A stretch of 64,000 bases of DNA from Ceratopteris richardii. Lineage: Eukaryota; Streptophyta; Polypodiopsida; Polypodiales; Pteridaceae. The stretch spans positions 346,001 to 410,000 of the forward strand of contig MU260072.1 in assembly GCA_020310875.1 (NCBI GenBank). The letters run 5' to 3'. Shown here piece by piece: positions 47,167 to 59,187 of the stretch (position 1 is the stretch's first letter; every line of letters starts with the position of its first letter). The notes under the pieces were generated by a model. It was not told the DNA's origin. It ran no database searches and saw nothing but the letters and a program-made list of their open reading frames with translations. The translations under genes and the position numbers were made by a program.

Positions 47167-50100
47167 CCTCACAGAAATTTATTGGGCAGATGTTAATAAG
47201 CTGCGCTAATATGCAGAAGAACTATGCTAAGTAAACGGCAACAGCAGGAGACAGCCCAGCATGAACGACTTAACGAGCTTCAGGGACTGCAGAGAAGGAA
47301 AGATCAGCATGATCAAGAGGTTGCAGCAGTCAGGATTTCGAGGCTAAGAAAATCCCAAGTCGAATTCCTTGAACGCAGAGGAGACGCAGACTTTGGAGGT
47401 CGTGAACACAGCCTTTTAGGTGCAAAAAGAGATAGAGAGCACGGGAATGCAGCAGCAGGTCGTGAAACAGGACAGTGGTAAGACCCGAGCGTTTCCGAGC
47501 CACAAGCAAGTCTGCATGCACACGGGGAGTCTCCCGGGGCTTAGGCGCGCCAAACATGCACTCTTCGTGTTTAAGAGAGAGGGAGTGTGTATAAATTGAG
47601 AGAGGCCAGAGCGTAGGGAGAAATACATTGTGACTCGTGAGAGACTAAGCGAACCGCGGACGAGTGACGTCGCGTGATTGCGGATGGATGGCGTATCGAG
47701 TGTATATTGGCTTTGGAAATGTTTTATCTAATTAGAAAGCGCAAAGCCTTGCTGTTGTGAATGTTTTATGACGATCGAGGGCGAGCCTCCCCAACTTCCA
47801 AGTCTGCATGTTAAGGCGAATATCGCAGCTTATCTAGTGAGTTGTGACGTGTAGCGATGAAGGAAGAGATGATGGGGAATCGGGGATTACAGAAAGAGGA
47901 CAGAGGAGTCAGGAGACACGAGAAAGAGGTTTCGGGGCGGACTTGCTTCCACGACCTGCCCTCTTGTAGACTCCCCTACGAGCCGTCTACCCCGTCGCTT
48001 GGGCCCTCTGACGACCGACTTCTGTCTTCTTCTCCGCCCTCATATCGACAACTTCTCCTGCACATGTTCTTTACTGACGTCCATGTGTCATGCGCTGATA
48101 ACTTAACTCTTAACAGATTTCCAATTTCTCTCATAAGACAATGTGCACGTCAAAAAACGTATGAGACAAGCGCCATCGCTGGGAGCTCGATCAGACGATT
48201 TCCCGGCCTCCGATTTCAAGTGAGCAAGGAAGCTTTTGGTCTTACATGGATCTAACTGTTCATGGCTATGCCTGGTAAAAGTTCGTCTTCTGTTTCGCGT
48301 CTTTTTGACCTAGACACTCCCCATCGAGGTATTGTATTCGTTTTCTATCACTTGGTAAGTGTTACATCAATCAAGCTTTTTAATCATATGGGTCATGTTT
48401 GTAAAGGAGTAACATTGAACGGAAAAGGAGAAAAGGAAGAAGAAAATATATATACGTGGTATTTGTTTAGAAGAAAGGATACGTGGTGTATGTTTAGATA
48501 CGTGCACTCCAATACAATAAAAAGTAGTTATATATACACATGAGTGCATACGTGGATATGGATTGTGACACGGATAGTATGTTTTGGCTACGGTATGTAG
48601 GAGCCCCCTAAAGGTCATAAGATAAGGAGGTTAAGTTCATTCCTTGGTCAATGGGTAATAATGATATATTAGGTGCCCTCATATTCTAAATTCATCATCA
48701 AATACCACAAGGATCCAACATTCAATACAAGAAGTCTAATCCACTAACCAATACAAGGGAGTCTGATTCTTCATAGTCGAAAAACATGAGAAGGATTTTT
48801 TTTTTTTTTTTGAAAAAATTTGATGGCAATAGTGATGGACATCGTGATACAAGTAGTGATGCTTCTTCGTAATAAACAAAAAGCATAAAATGTTTATGGT
48901 GCATATAGTGATAGATCTCTTAGTACAACCAAGTTCAATAAGAAAGTGACCATGGGGAAAAACAAAATCTTTATTAAGAAGCAAAGCTCACAAAGACCCA
49001 AATTACCTACCGAGTAATATGAGAGGGCCAAGACGGAAAACTTGTGTTTTAAGTGCCTATCTCTTAGCCATCCACAGTGGAACTATCTACTTAGGAAGGG
49101 GGAAGAAAAGAAGAGAGGACCAAGGAATAGTACGATCCTTGATAAGGGTAAAAGATACTCCACCTAGTACAGACACTTTCCATTCATAGCAACTCTAGCT
49201 GCAAGGGAGTGGAAGTGATTATAAGGATAAGACAATCATTGTGGTCACCTCAGTTTGGTCCACATGCCTTAGTTAAACTTCATGATAGTATGTATAGGAT
49301 CAGGGTGTGAGTCATGATAGATGACTCCGCCAGTCACAACTTCATAACTATACTCTGGTCAAGACGCGAAAGATTCCCCAACATAAATACACAATATCTA
49401 TGATACAAGAGGAAGACAAGAGGATATGGTATACTATTGCATCCAATTCAGAAGTCAAGATATAAGATTACACTGAAGATACAGGCTTCCAAATCATGAA
49501 TATGGAGAGGACAAATCTTGTTTTAGGAAGAGAGTCACAGAAACACTTCTATAGTTACTATATAGCATTCACGAGGTAAGAAGGTCGGATTTTCAAAAAA
49601 AATCAATGTGAATAATACTCCAAATTTGGAGTCCAAAATTGCATTCACCGCTCTCCCTGTTCTTCTAAATAGTCCACGGACTTCTTTTTTCACTTTTCGA
49701 AAAATGATTTCTGCCTAATTGACTTGTGTTTTGGGAGACTCCTTCATTAGAGTGTACAACTACTGTGACAGTCCATAATATTTGGCTTGAATGTTGATTA
49801 CCGTTATCATCAATAGCAATCCTAGTTTGAGTGGGTTATCGTCTCGGAGCTTAAAAAACTTGTACTCCCTTGAACACAGCTTTCCTAATAGTCCGCTTAT
49901 CTCTATCTAGGTTGCATTATTCATTATTCGACAATTCGTTTATTCATGAATAATTACGGAATATTACAGCAACCCCCCATTATTCTACCGAATTATTCGG
50001 TGCCACATCAACTTATTCGACATGAACGAATACTTTTTGCATGGTAATTTGATAATTTTTTATCAAAAATATTTTTGATCAAAAATTTTATAGGTCAAAA

Positions 50101-50300
50101 TTTCTTCGATCGAATATGTTTTAAATTGAAACAAATTCACTCGAATAATTTTTTATAAAAGAATACAACTAGACTCATTTTTCATAAGAGTTACTTTGTT
50201 TTTTACGAACCTACCGTGTCGTAGAAAGAACAAGTTATAAACTCTTGCTATAATTATTAAGTACTTTAGTACTCAAATCATAAAGAGAAATATTTTTGTT
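47167..50300 (+). other. Upstream flank of CLC; no gene recognised
   Basis: The part next to 47166 (to about 48.3 kb) is richer in GC than the rest of the flank and presumably carries the CLC promoter and 5' untranslated region on the - strand; I cannot fix a TATA box or start site. A 132-codon + strand stretch at 47857-48255 shows no motif. A poly-T run is at 48796-48811. The segment at 49900-50060 is rich in ATTATTCG-like words. The rest shows nothing. Confidence 0.35.
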
Positions 50301-50313
50301 TGCAAAGTAAATA

Positions 50314-50602
50314 CTATTGTGATTGTTTGACTCAACATTGATTCTTACTTCACAATAGTATATGTATGTGTGTGTATGATTGTGAGTAAATATGTATTGT
50401 GATTGTTTGAATCAATATTGATTCTTACTTCACAATAGTATATGTATGTGCATTTGAGTGTATAATTGTGAATGAAATCTATTGTGATTGTTTGATTCAA
50501 CATTGATTCTTACATCACAATAGTATATGTTGTGTGTGTATGATTATGAATAAAAATGTATTGTGATTGTTTGAATCAATATTGATTCTTACTTCATAAT
50601 AG
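50314..50602 (+). repeat. Four tandem 80-84-bp units with palindromic core
   Basis: Units start at 50314, 50395, 50479 and 50559. Each core begins (C)TATTGTGATTGTTTGA, has a central palindrome (GAATCAATATTGATTC, perfect in copies 2 and 4), and ends TCACAATAG (TCATAATAG in copy 4). The outer arms TATTGTGA and TCACAATA are complementary too. Cores are separated by TATGTGTG-type microsatellite. A fifth copy lies at 62245-62288. Confidence 0.9.
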
Positions 50603-51187
50603 TATGTGTATGTGTATGTGCGTGTATGTTATATGGTTGTAAGTGAAAATCTAATATGATTGTGTATGTGCATGTATATGTGTGTGTATGATTGTGAATT
50701 AAAAACTATTGCAATTGTTGGAAAAGATTTTATGTTTTTTTTTATAATTCAAGGTTGATAAGGTAATAATAAGTGAAGATCAAAGGCATCTAGGGCTGCA
50801 TATCGGCTAAGAGAAGGTTCTTGTTGTATCGATTCAATACAACTTCACAGATCCATAGATCTTCTTTAGGGAGTTGTATTGTATTGATACAATAAGAACC
50901 TTCTCTTAGCTGAGATGTTGGCAAGAAAATAACATCAAGAAGAACTTGTTGGGAGGAAAGAAATGGACTTGTTGAGACAATGACATCGAGAGGGATGGAA
51001 AAGTTTTGATAGAAATCAACTTATGCACTTGATTGGATACTTACAACAAAAAAGATGCAAATAGGTAAAAAAAGATTTTACTTTTTATGATATAGCTTAG
51101 TATTTGTTCAAGCATATAATAATAAATTTTTATTTCTTTATATTTTTATGGGTTATTTTGAAGGTTGATTGATTTTGAGCTGAGTAG
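50600..51187 (+). repeat. Duplicated block, copy 1 (pairs with 62350-62965)
   Basis: After the palindromic units the sequence runs ATATG(G/A)TTG(T/C)AAGTGAAAATCTAATATGATTG, the hairpin, then the CATCAAGAGGGA-type stretch, to GGTTGATTGATTTTGAGCTGAGTA. The same order is found at 62350-62965. The two copies part company just after GAGCTGAGTA. Confidence 0.85.
50803..50913 (+). repeat. 111-nt hairpin, copy 1
   Basis: Arms 50803-50844 and 50872-50913 (42 nt each) pair with 38 Watson-Crick pairs, 3 G-T and 1 mismatch around a 27-nt loop. The arm core is GCTAAGAGAAGGTTCTTGTT. A second copy is at 62570-62680. Confidence 0.9.
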
Positions 51188-51211
51188 GTGGTGGGAGGAC
51201 TAGATGCAATG

Positions 51212-51740
51212 TGTTAAACACACATTGCCATCACAGGCGCATTTAAACTCTTTCGGATTCTTGGAGGTGATAAGGGTCTGCTAATCAGAGGTCCTATAAC
51301 TTAATTTTCCCAATTAACGCATTTACGTCGTAGTACGTTAGTACTCAAAACTCTGCATACAAATTACTATCAATCCTCTGGTTCATTCTATCACAGACTT
51401 ACTGTTCATACTCAGGTTAATACTTTCTCAGTACGTAACACCGAAGTTATTCATACCGTAACACAGACTTCATTATCGCAACTTAATGGACTTGGGCTAA
51501 CCACAAGTTAATGCAATCAACCAGAGACGAAAACACAGTATTACTCAGATTTCTCAACCACAACACCACAGTAACTCCACAAAATGCAATCGCCCAGACA
51601 GACAGTCTGGCGATTCTATTGATCGTTACCGGAGCGTCCTTTCATTAGTTTATAAATAAATACAACTCTTCGCAACGACCTTTCGGTTCGTGTAGAATAC
51701 GAAAAGTAAAGAATTACAAATGCCAATCCGGCGGCTTATA
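51212..51740 (-). repeat. Gypsy 3' LTR
   Basis: 529 bp. On the - strand it starts TATAAGCCGCC (the usual TG start is mutated to TA) and ends TTTAACA. It differs from the 5' LTR at about 30 sites, nearly all transitions. Confidence 0.94.
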
Positions 51741-51781
51741 CTGGCACGCACGGTGGACTTGAACCCGTAATGATACAAAAC

Positions 51782-53933
51782 TTAGGGCTCTTCTACTATA
51801 CCCTGAATATACATGGTCCGGGCTAACTTAAAGGTTCTGATAATTTTCTGTTTCAGTCTATCCAGCATTTTCTTTAAAGTCTCTGGTCCGACTAACTGGG
51901 CGTCAGTATGAACACAGCTTGCTGCAATTACTTGTGTCATGAAAATATCAGCCTGTGTCTGCAAAAATGCTTCCTGTAAATAAAAATCGTTCGCCAGAGC
52001 TGCATCACGGCTCAATTTCATGTCTTGAATTTGTTTATCAATTCTAGATAATCTTTCTGCTTAACAACCAAGCTTCTTTTCTCTTCTCTCCAGTTCGTGT
52101 GATTGATACTAAATGGTCTGGTAATAGGGATCTCGTTCCCTTCGAATCGCTGCAACCTCTTTCTGGAGTTGAGCGGTTAACGTCATCTGCGTTTTAAGAG
52201 CAGAATTCGTTTCAAACAGGTTGGCGTTTGCGAACTGAAGTTCCACATTAGTCTTCCTTGGCTAAATCAGCCATCTCCTGTCCTTTTTGTACAACTTCAT
52301 CTAACTGTACTCCTGTTTCTTCCAATAAATTACCAAGTGCAATACGAGCATCTTCTCTATCCTGTGCTAATTGTTTTAACTGGAGAATTTATGCATCAGC
52401 AACACTTAATAACTCATCTTTAGTTCTTAGTTCAGCCAACGCAGCATCTCTTTGGCTGATCAATGATTCTTGTTCAGCAAGTCGAGCCTGGAGCTGTTGA
52501 AGTTGTACGTGTAAAGCATGGTTTTCTTCTTTTACTGCATCCGCTTCTTCTTGCAATGGAATAATATCTGCTTTCAATACATCCACTTTGTGTTATAATT
52601 CGTGGTGGATATTGTCAGTAACTTCCTTCATCTGCATTGGTAGTTGTTGCGACAAATGGATCAGCATATGACCCATGGATGCTAACTCAGTAAACATGGG
52701 AATCGGAGGAAAAAGAGGAGGAGGAAGTGGTTGGGATGAAGAAGCCGTCAAGAGGTGATGGGAAGAGGGCGGAGAATAATTAGGGGAAGAAGAAGAGGAA
52801 TCTGGTGCTTCAGGAACAATAGGTTGAATGGGGACAATGGACTCGATCGGAGGTATGGGTGGAGTGGGTAGAAGAGAATTGGGTACCAACACTCGTCCGG
52901 TAAGTTGTTGCGTAGTCGCTTCAGTATGGGCAACTGCAGAATCTACTACCGCAATCAATTCCTCGAAAATTTCTGCAACAATAACTTACGCATCTTCTTG
53001 CACTTCTTGTTTGGACTGTTGCTGAGAATTTTTCGGAGAAGAGCTTTCCGTAGTATTGGCAGAGGATGCACTGTGTTCTTGTTGCCGGATGGGAGAAGAC
53101 TGGGTAGACGAATCAAGGTGAATTGAGGTGGCAGTGTCATGGAAAATTTCTTCTTCATTTCTTTCTTCTTCATTTCCAGCGGCAGAACCTTGCACTTGAC
53201 TGTCAGAAGAGCTTATCCGTCTGCGTTTCCAGCGAAGGAGTTGGAAGAGATCTTCATCATCCTCTTCGGTATCTTCAAGTATTTGAGCAGATTCCTCATG
53301 ATATAAGATTGGAGCGTTTGGAGGCGGTTGTGCTGCTTGGGGAGCCAGAAACAAAAAAGTAAGGATGTGCGGAAGAAGAGAACGCGGAAGATCTCCTTTG
53401 TTAACATGCTTAATGACCGTAACGCATTCACGGTGAATGCGCCGGAAATAATAGGAAGCAAAATTAACAGGCTTCCGAGAAGCCATGTCAATCATTGAGT
53501 AGAACGGTCGTGAAATCCCGTAAGTGCGTTTCTGTAGATTCAATATGGCCACTAAGAATTGCAAAGCTGTTCGTTCAGGATCAGGGCGACACAAGATAGC
53601 ATACTCATTCGATGAGTGTCTTGGGAACAATTCAACCATAGTGGCTATCGGAAGGTTAGGACCATTCTCTCGTCCTTCCAGAGAGAGTCGGAAAGCTGCA
53701 ACAAATGACTCTAAGGTGATTAGTACACGAGATGGTATACATGTAATTGGCCAACGCTGCTCTGTAGCAGGTGTGGCGGCAATGGAAGCGATAATTTGTG
53801 CATAATACGGATGACACTCCACTGAATTCCAAGGCAATTCAGCGAAGTTGGACAACCCTCGGATACGCAAGAATTCACTCACGTCCTGAGGGAGTCCGTC
53901 ACAGAAGGTAGCAAAATTTGCTAAAGCTTCCAT
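51782..53933 (-). pseudogene. Extra ORF between integrase and 3' LTR
   Basis: The first ATG is at 53933 (MEALANFATFCDGLPQDVSE). One frame runs to about 52389 with three TAA stops (ending at 52986, 52593 and 52389), then frame changes lead to 52021-51782 (MKLSRDAALANDFYLQ to GIVEEP). Length is about 715 codons. Parts: an N-terminal globular region (about 230 residues, RVLITLESFVAAFRLSLEG, ASYYFRRIHRECVTVIKH); a Ser/Glu-rich, acidic and basic middle (EDTEEDDEDLFQLLRWKRRR); a Pro-rich segment; and a heptad-like coiled coil (QLQQLQARLAEQESLISQRD). It is not gag, pol or a recognisable membrane envelope protein. Extra ORFs at this position are known in plant Tat/Athila-type elements; the function here is unknown. 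Confidence 0.8.
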
Positions 53934-54255
53934 GATGCGCACGCGAAGTAGCACGAATACGTAGTGACACAAAAAACACAAAGCACAGAGAACACACAGA
54001 CACAATAGAGATTAACAGCGAAAAGAAAAAGATTAAGTAGATACTCGGCAACGGGAGGCGATCGAAAATGTTAATCATCTTGCGGTGTTGATATGATAAC
54101 CTTCATAACTATGGTGTGCATGCATGTGCAGATCAATAATACATGGCGGCTTTTAATCATAATTAGATATCAAAACGAGGATATTTACAGGCTTATTAAC
54201 TAATCACGCAAAAATAAAAAGAAAGTAAATAACACGCGAAAAAATGGAGAACACG

Positions 54256-55800
54256 TCAGCGAGAATTAGGTGCTTGTTGATACGGCCGCAACTTTGAACC
54301 ATTGATCACTTTAGGAAGAGGAACTCCGGTCAAAGTAGTCAACCGAAAAGTAGCTGGGCGCACTTGTTCACTAATCCGGTAAGGGCCAAACCACCGTAAT
54401 TTGAATTTTTCAGCAGCACGGTTTGATTTAGCATTATAAAATAGCACAAGCTTACCCTTCGTAAAAACTGGAGTTTTGAGATACCGATCATGAGTACGAG
54501 CTTGCCGCAACTGCACTTCTTGAAGGACGAGCAAACTTTCCCAGCGATGTTCATCCAAAGCTCTGAGTGTGTCCAACCGAAATGGCAAAGAGTCTTCAGG
54601 TAATAGTTTCTGAGAGATGGCTACGCGTAAGCTTGGCACTATAATTTCCATTGGCGCTATTGCTTCCAGCCCATAGGCAAGCTTGAAAGGAATCAGTCCG
54701 GTTGCTACTTTATATGTAGTTAGGTATGCCCATACTACTGCAGGAAGTAACTGATCCCATCTTTTTAGTGATTCCACAACTAATTTGTGCAGCATACTTA
54801 ACAAGGTCTTATTAGTGCTTTCCGCCAATCCATTGGCACGAGGATAGTATGGTGAACTAAATTTATGTAGAATTTGAAAAGAGTGCGTTAGTACTCGCAT
54901 TAAATTATTAGCAAAGTGTGTTCCTTGGTCAGTGAAAAGTTCCAAAGGTAATCCATAACGTGGGAATACGTCCTTCATCAGGCATTTGGCCACCGAAACA
55001 GCTGTGGCGGACCGTAAGGCCCAAGCTTCTGCCCATCTGGTAGCGTAATCTGTGCATGTCAGAATGTAGCGATTGTTGCTAAGGATTGCTGGAGATGTGA
55101 CTGGTCCAATAAAATCAAGACCCCATTTCTGAAAAGGTTCCAAAGGCAATACAGACTGCAGAGGAAAGAAATGGCATTGTAATGGCTGGCCAGATCGTTG
55201 AGAATTGTCACACTTCTGCACAAACTGAGTCACGTCTTTATACATGGTAGGCCACCAAAGCCCACTTTGCAGAATTTTTTGGTGTGTAAGATCTGCGGCA
55301 AAATGTCCACCGAAGGGTATTGAATGTGCCATAGCAATAACCGAGTTTACTTCATGTGGGGGAATATAGCGAAGCAAGATACCAGTATGATCCATGTAAT
55401 ACAACTGTCCTACAATCAATCGGAATCTGCGATTGTAAACTGCAATTTTTTGACGCGTAGCAGGAGAAGTTGGAGGACGAAGACATCCATAAGTAAGAAA
55501 GGTTAATAACTGATCATAGTAGGTAGGTGGCACAAGAGGTTCTGCAGATTCGTCACTAGTCGTTTCAGTAACATAAATTGCTGGTGTGGTGTCATCAACG
55601 CCCACCGGAGCTTCACCGAAATCCAACCGAGAGAGGAAATCTGCTAATGCATGTGCAGTGTCGGGTCGATGAATTACTTCATAATCGAACTCGTGTAACA
55701 ATAGAACCCAACGTGCCAAGTGGCCACCTAAATGCTGCTGCCGGACCAGATATACAAGTGCAGCATGATCCACGTGAAAGGTGAATTTTTGGCCTAACAA
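54256..55800 (-). pseudogene. Gypsy RNase H end and integrase
   Basis: A 514-codon open stretch. It begins with the RNase H tail (FTFHVDHAALVYLV, HRPDTAHALADFLSRL). The integrase zinc region is HFAADLTHQKI...CDNSQ, where the second Cys of the HHCC finger is Ser. The catalytic core is intact: LDFIGP, FTDQGTHF, NGLAESTNK (D, D, E). The C-terminal domain reads KLVLFYNAK...LRWFGPYRISE. There is no chromodomain. The tail ends GSKLRPYQQAPNSR. Confidence 0.93.
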
Positions 55801-57201
55801 ATAATGCCAGAATTTTTTTTATAGAATACACCAAACCGAGACATTCTCTTTCAGTCACTGAATAATTCCTTTCAGCAGGAGCGAGTCGACGACTTGCATA
55901 GTAGACAGGCCGAAACCATTTCTCCGTTTGCTGCATTAAAACACTTCCAATTGCTATGTCTGAGGCATCGACGAAGACGTGGAACGGGCGTTCCCAATCC
56001 AGGGGTTGCAAAATTGGTGCCTGAGTCAATAATTCTTTTAAACGATCAAAGGCAGTTTGACATTCTGGAGTCCAGTCGAACTGTCGTGGAGTGCTCGTCA
56101 TGAGTCGATTAAGTGGTGTGGCGAGATGAGCTAACCATCATAAATGGCGACCATGCCATCGAATCTGTCCCAGGAATTGCATAACTTCTTTTGGTGTGGT
56201 AGGCACAGGTGCTTCCAACACGGCTGTAACTTTGTCTGGATCAACCTGTATGCCTTGTGCAGATATAATATGGCCAAGTAGTTTACCACACGAAACCGCA
56301 AAGACAGATTTAGTCGGGTTCAAGCACAATCGGTATTCTCGGTATTTCTCAAAACAACACCGTAAATGATACAGGTGTGCCACAATATTGTCGAATAAGG
56401 AGAAGTCATCTAAGTATACTTGCATAAAAGAAGTGAGGTAGGATGAAAAGATTTCCTGCATACAGCGTTGGAAGGTGCTGGGAGCATTCCTTAACCCAAA
56501 CCACATGACAGTACAAGCAAAAACACTCCAGTTGGTAATGAAAGCAGTTTTCGGTATGACTTGTTTAGATATTCTGACCTGGTTATAACCACTGTAGCCA
56601 TCCAAAAAGGAGTACATCTCATGCCCTGCCACTCTGTCCAGCATTGTGTCGAGAAAGGGAAGAGGAAATGGATCAGGTACCGTAGCTGCATTCAATTTCC
56701 AGTAATCTACACAAATTCGGAGCTTCTTATTTTCTTAGGAACAATAACAATCAGTGATATCCATTCAGTGTGTTCTATTGGTACGATGAATCCCACCTTC
56801 AATAACCTATCGAGCTCTGCTTTTACCTGTGCTGCATAGTTGGGATTCATACGGTAACTAGATTGTTTAATTGGCTTCGCTTCCGGCTTGAGCACAACCC
56901 GATGTTGATAGATGCGAGGGTCAAGTCCTTTCATATCGTGGTAATCCCAGGCAAAAACATCAGAGAACTCACGAAGAAGCTGGATCAAATCTGCTTGAAA
57001 TGCCTCAGATAATCCTGCCTTTATCTTGACAGGTCGCGGGTTTACTTCATCTCCCAAATTATAGGTCACTAACTGGTCTTCCAGGACATAAAATTGACGA
57101 GGTTTTCCCAAGTCATCAGCTGATTGTAAAAGTTGATGTAGAGTAGCTCCATTCATAGCAACGTTATCATCGGCATCTGCATCTTCGGTCACGGGCACCA
57201 C
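55679..57201 (-). pseudogene. Gypsy reverse transcriptase and RNase H
   Basis: RT N-terminal part at 57201-56707 (FSDVFAWDYHDMKGLDP, then KPIKQSSYRMNPNYAAQVKA, PIEHTEWISLIVIVPKK); a frame change near 56705; the core at 56695-56138 (MYSFLDGYSGYNQVRIS, WFGLRNAPSTFQRCM, YLDDFSLF). RNase H follows at 56101-55810 (FHVFVDASDIAIGSVL, LAPAERNYSVTEREC), with another frame change near 55818 at a T-rich run. Catalytic YLDD is present. Confidence 0.93.
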
Positions 57202-57219
57202 CGTACAGGCTACCGGACT

Positions 57220-58218
57220 CTAGTTGTCTGCTACATATTGCAAATCTACAGTCCCCAAGGAGATCAAATCTTTGTTATTCTTCAAAAATTCTTCTTCTTC
57301 GTCATCGGATAAACCATCCAACATGTGGACCGGCTCTGCTACATAAGGTTTGGCATGTAGTTCATAGGGCTGAATAGCATCCAGTTTGACAACATATTTA
57401 CGGTGGTTGTCTTTGAAAGTCAGTTCCTGCGCTGACCAATCCTGTATAACTTTAGCCTGTTTCAATCAGGGTCGGTCGAAAAGAAGATTATAATCGAGAC
57501 TGGACTCCGGTAGTTCTAAGACTACAAAGGTCATCTTAAACGTTGTACCCTGCAAAGTGATCGGGACATTCCGTACTAGTCCCACCGGATGGACTCGAGA
57601 TTGATTGACCATTCTTACAAAAAATTGGACAGGCTCAATTTGGGTCCACCCTAACTTCTTGCAAAGAGCTGCAGTGGCTATGTTTACCCCAGACCCACCA
57701 TCAATCAGTACTTGATTAATTTTGTGATTCTTGTGCCATACCGTAATTAAGGGGACCGCATGATCCACCGTAGAGTCAGCTTCCGGTTGTATTGTGGCAG
57801 TTGTCGGAGTACTGGGAGATCCAGGACTGAGCTCTTGCTGGAATTGCTGCCGAACTCCGGGCACCAAGGCGAGTAGTTGCCCCAAAGGAAGTGTAATTGA
57901 AGCCTTCAAGAGAATATCCCATACCTGGTCTGTTGGAATCACACTCTTCACTGGTTCCGATGATGATTCTCCTATTACTGGGGTACAATCTTGTTCATGC
58001 GCTCCCACCTTTGGCAGGGGAACCTGTGTCACGGGAACTGGATCAGGGAACACCGTAGGCGCTTTGGCGGTCCATTGGCTAGCTTTGTTATATATTCTCT
58101 GCTGTTCACGGATACCAGGTTCAAACACCTCCGCTGTTGGTTGCAACTGCTTACCAGATCGTGTTTGGACCACTGCTGCTTGAGTTTCCACCGGTGAAAT
58201 ATAGACCATATTGGTCAT
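57220..58218 (-). pseudogene. Gypsy protease region
   Basis: The 58218-57466 frame leads into an aspartic protease with INQVLIDGGSGVNIATAALC (catalytic Asp in DGG) and DYNLLFDRP. After a stop, 57465-57220 continues (QDWSAQELTFKDNHRKYVVK). The LIDGGS form is common in plant gypsy elements. Confidence 0.9.
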
Positions 58219-58239
58219 TGGGTTCTGACGCTCTTTCTT

Positions 58240-59144
58240 TCTTTGATATTATTCGGCTGCATCCTTGCAGAATCTTTGGATGTGACCAAGCTCACCGCAA
58301 AAGTGACATCAAGGTGGTGGCAGAGAAGTATTCTCCGTTGATGTACTTGCCTGCAATCGGTTTGCATTGAACTTGGTATTCCGCTGTCCCCGGTAATTTT
58401 GGTATCCTTGCTGTTGATTGTTTCGCATCTGTGGAGGCACATAGTGAGTGGCTGGCTACCCTGGTTCTTGTATAATGGTATTTACAGTTGCTTGTCCCTG
58501 CACTTTGGTGTTATACGCACAATTTTCGGTGGAATGTCCAGTGATATTGCAGATGGTGCAATACATTTGATTAAGGGCACAGGTAGCACTGGTATGCCTT
58601 GGATTTTTACATTTGGTGCAATACATCTGTTTAGCCGGGTCCTCTGCAACGTTTCTACTGGCTTTCAGCCACTCCAAGTCTTCAGTGAATCCCCCAACCT
58701 TATGCTCTAGTTGCAGGGCCATCGCCATAACAGCATCCAGTGTCATAGCACCCACACAACGGATGATCATGATTTGTTTAAGCTGTGGGATCAAACCATT
58801 AATGAACCACTGGGTTATGACATCATCCGGTAAATTAGCATGTGCCGGAGGCAATTGTCTTAAATGAATTCTAAATAATGTGGCATATTCTTGAACAGTT
58901 TGGTGCGGCTTAAGTGCCGAAATGGTTGATATCATACTCTGTTAACCACCTTGCTGCCTCATTGACTAATGTAGATTGGAAGAGGATGGCCTTGTATGCC
59001 GGATCAGGTGGATGGTTTAGCACTGCATAACTTATTTCAAAGGTGCGTACATGGGCATCAGGATCGTCACCTGGAAATCCACGGAACTTTGTGTACGTCA
59101 CCCCTGTTGGAATAGGTCGAAGTGGAAGTGGCGATTGTTGTTGC

Positions 59145-59187
<43 letters not shown>

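Noticed and set aside
47857..48255. 132-codon + strand open frame in the CLC upstream flank
   Set aside because: No recognisable domain, composition or splice signals; GC-rich flanks often give such frames by chance. A real short gene is not excluded.
50314..50602. A CRISPR array
   Set aside because: The units are 80-84 bp, the spacers are themselves microsatellite and the DNA is plant nuclear; it is a tandem repeat.
52986..54005. Start of the gypsy extra frame at 54005 with a hydrophobic leader (signal peptide)
   Set aside because: The upstream codons do not begin with ATG and the first ATG in good context is at 53933; the Cys/Leu-rich leader is probably untranslated.
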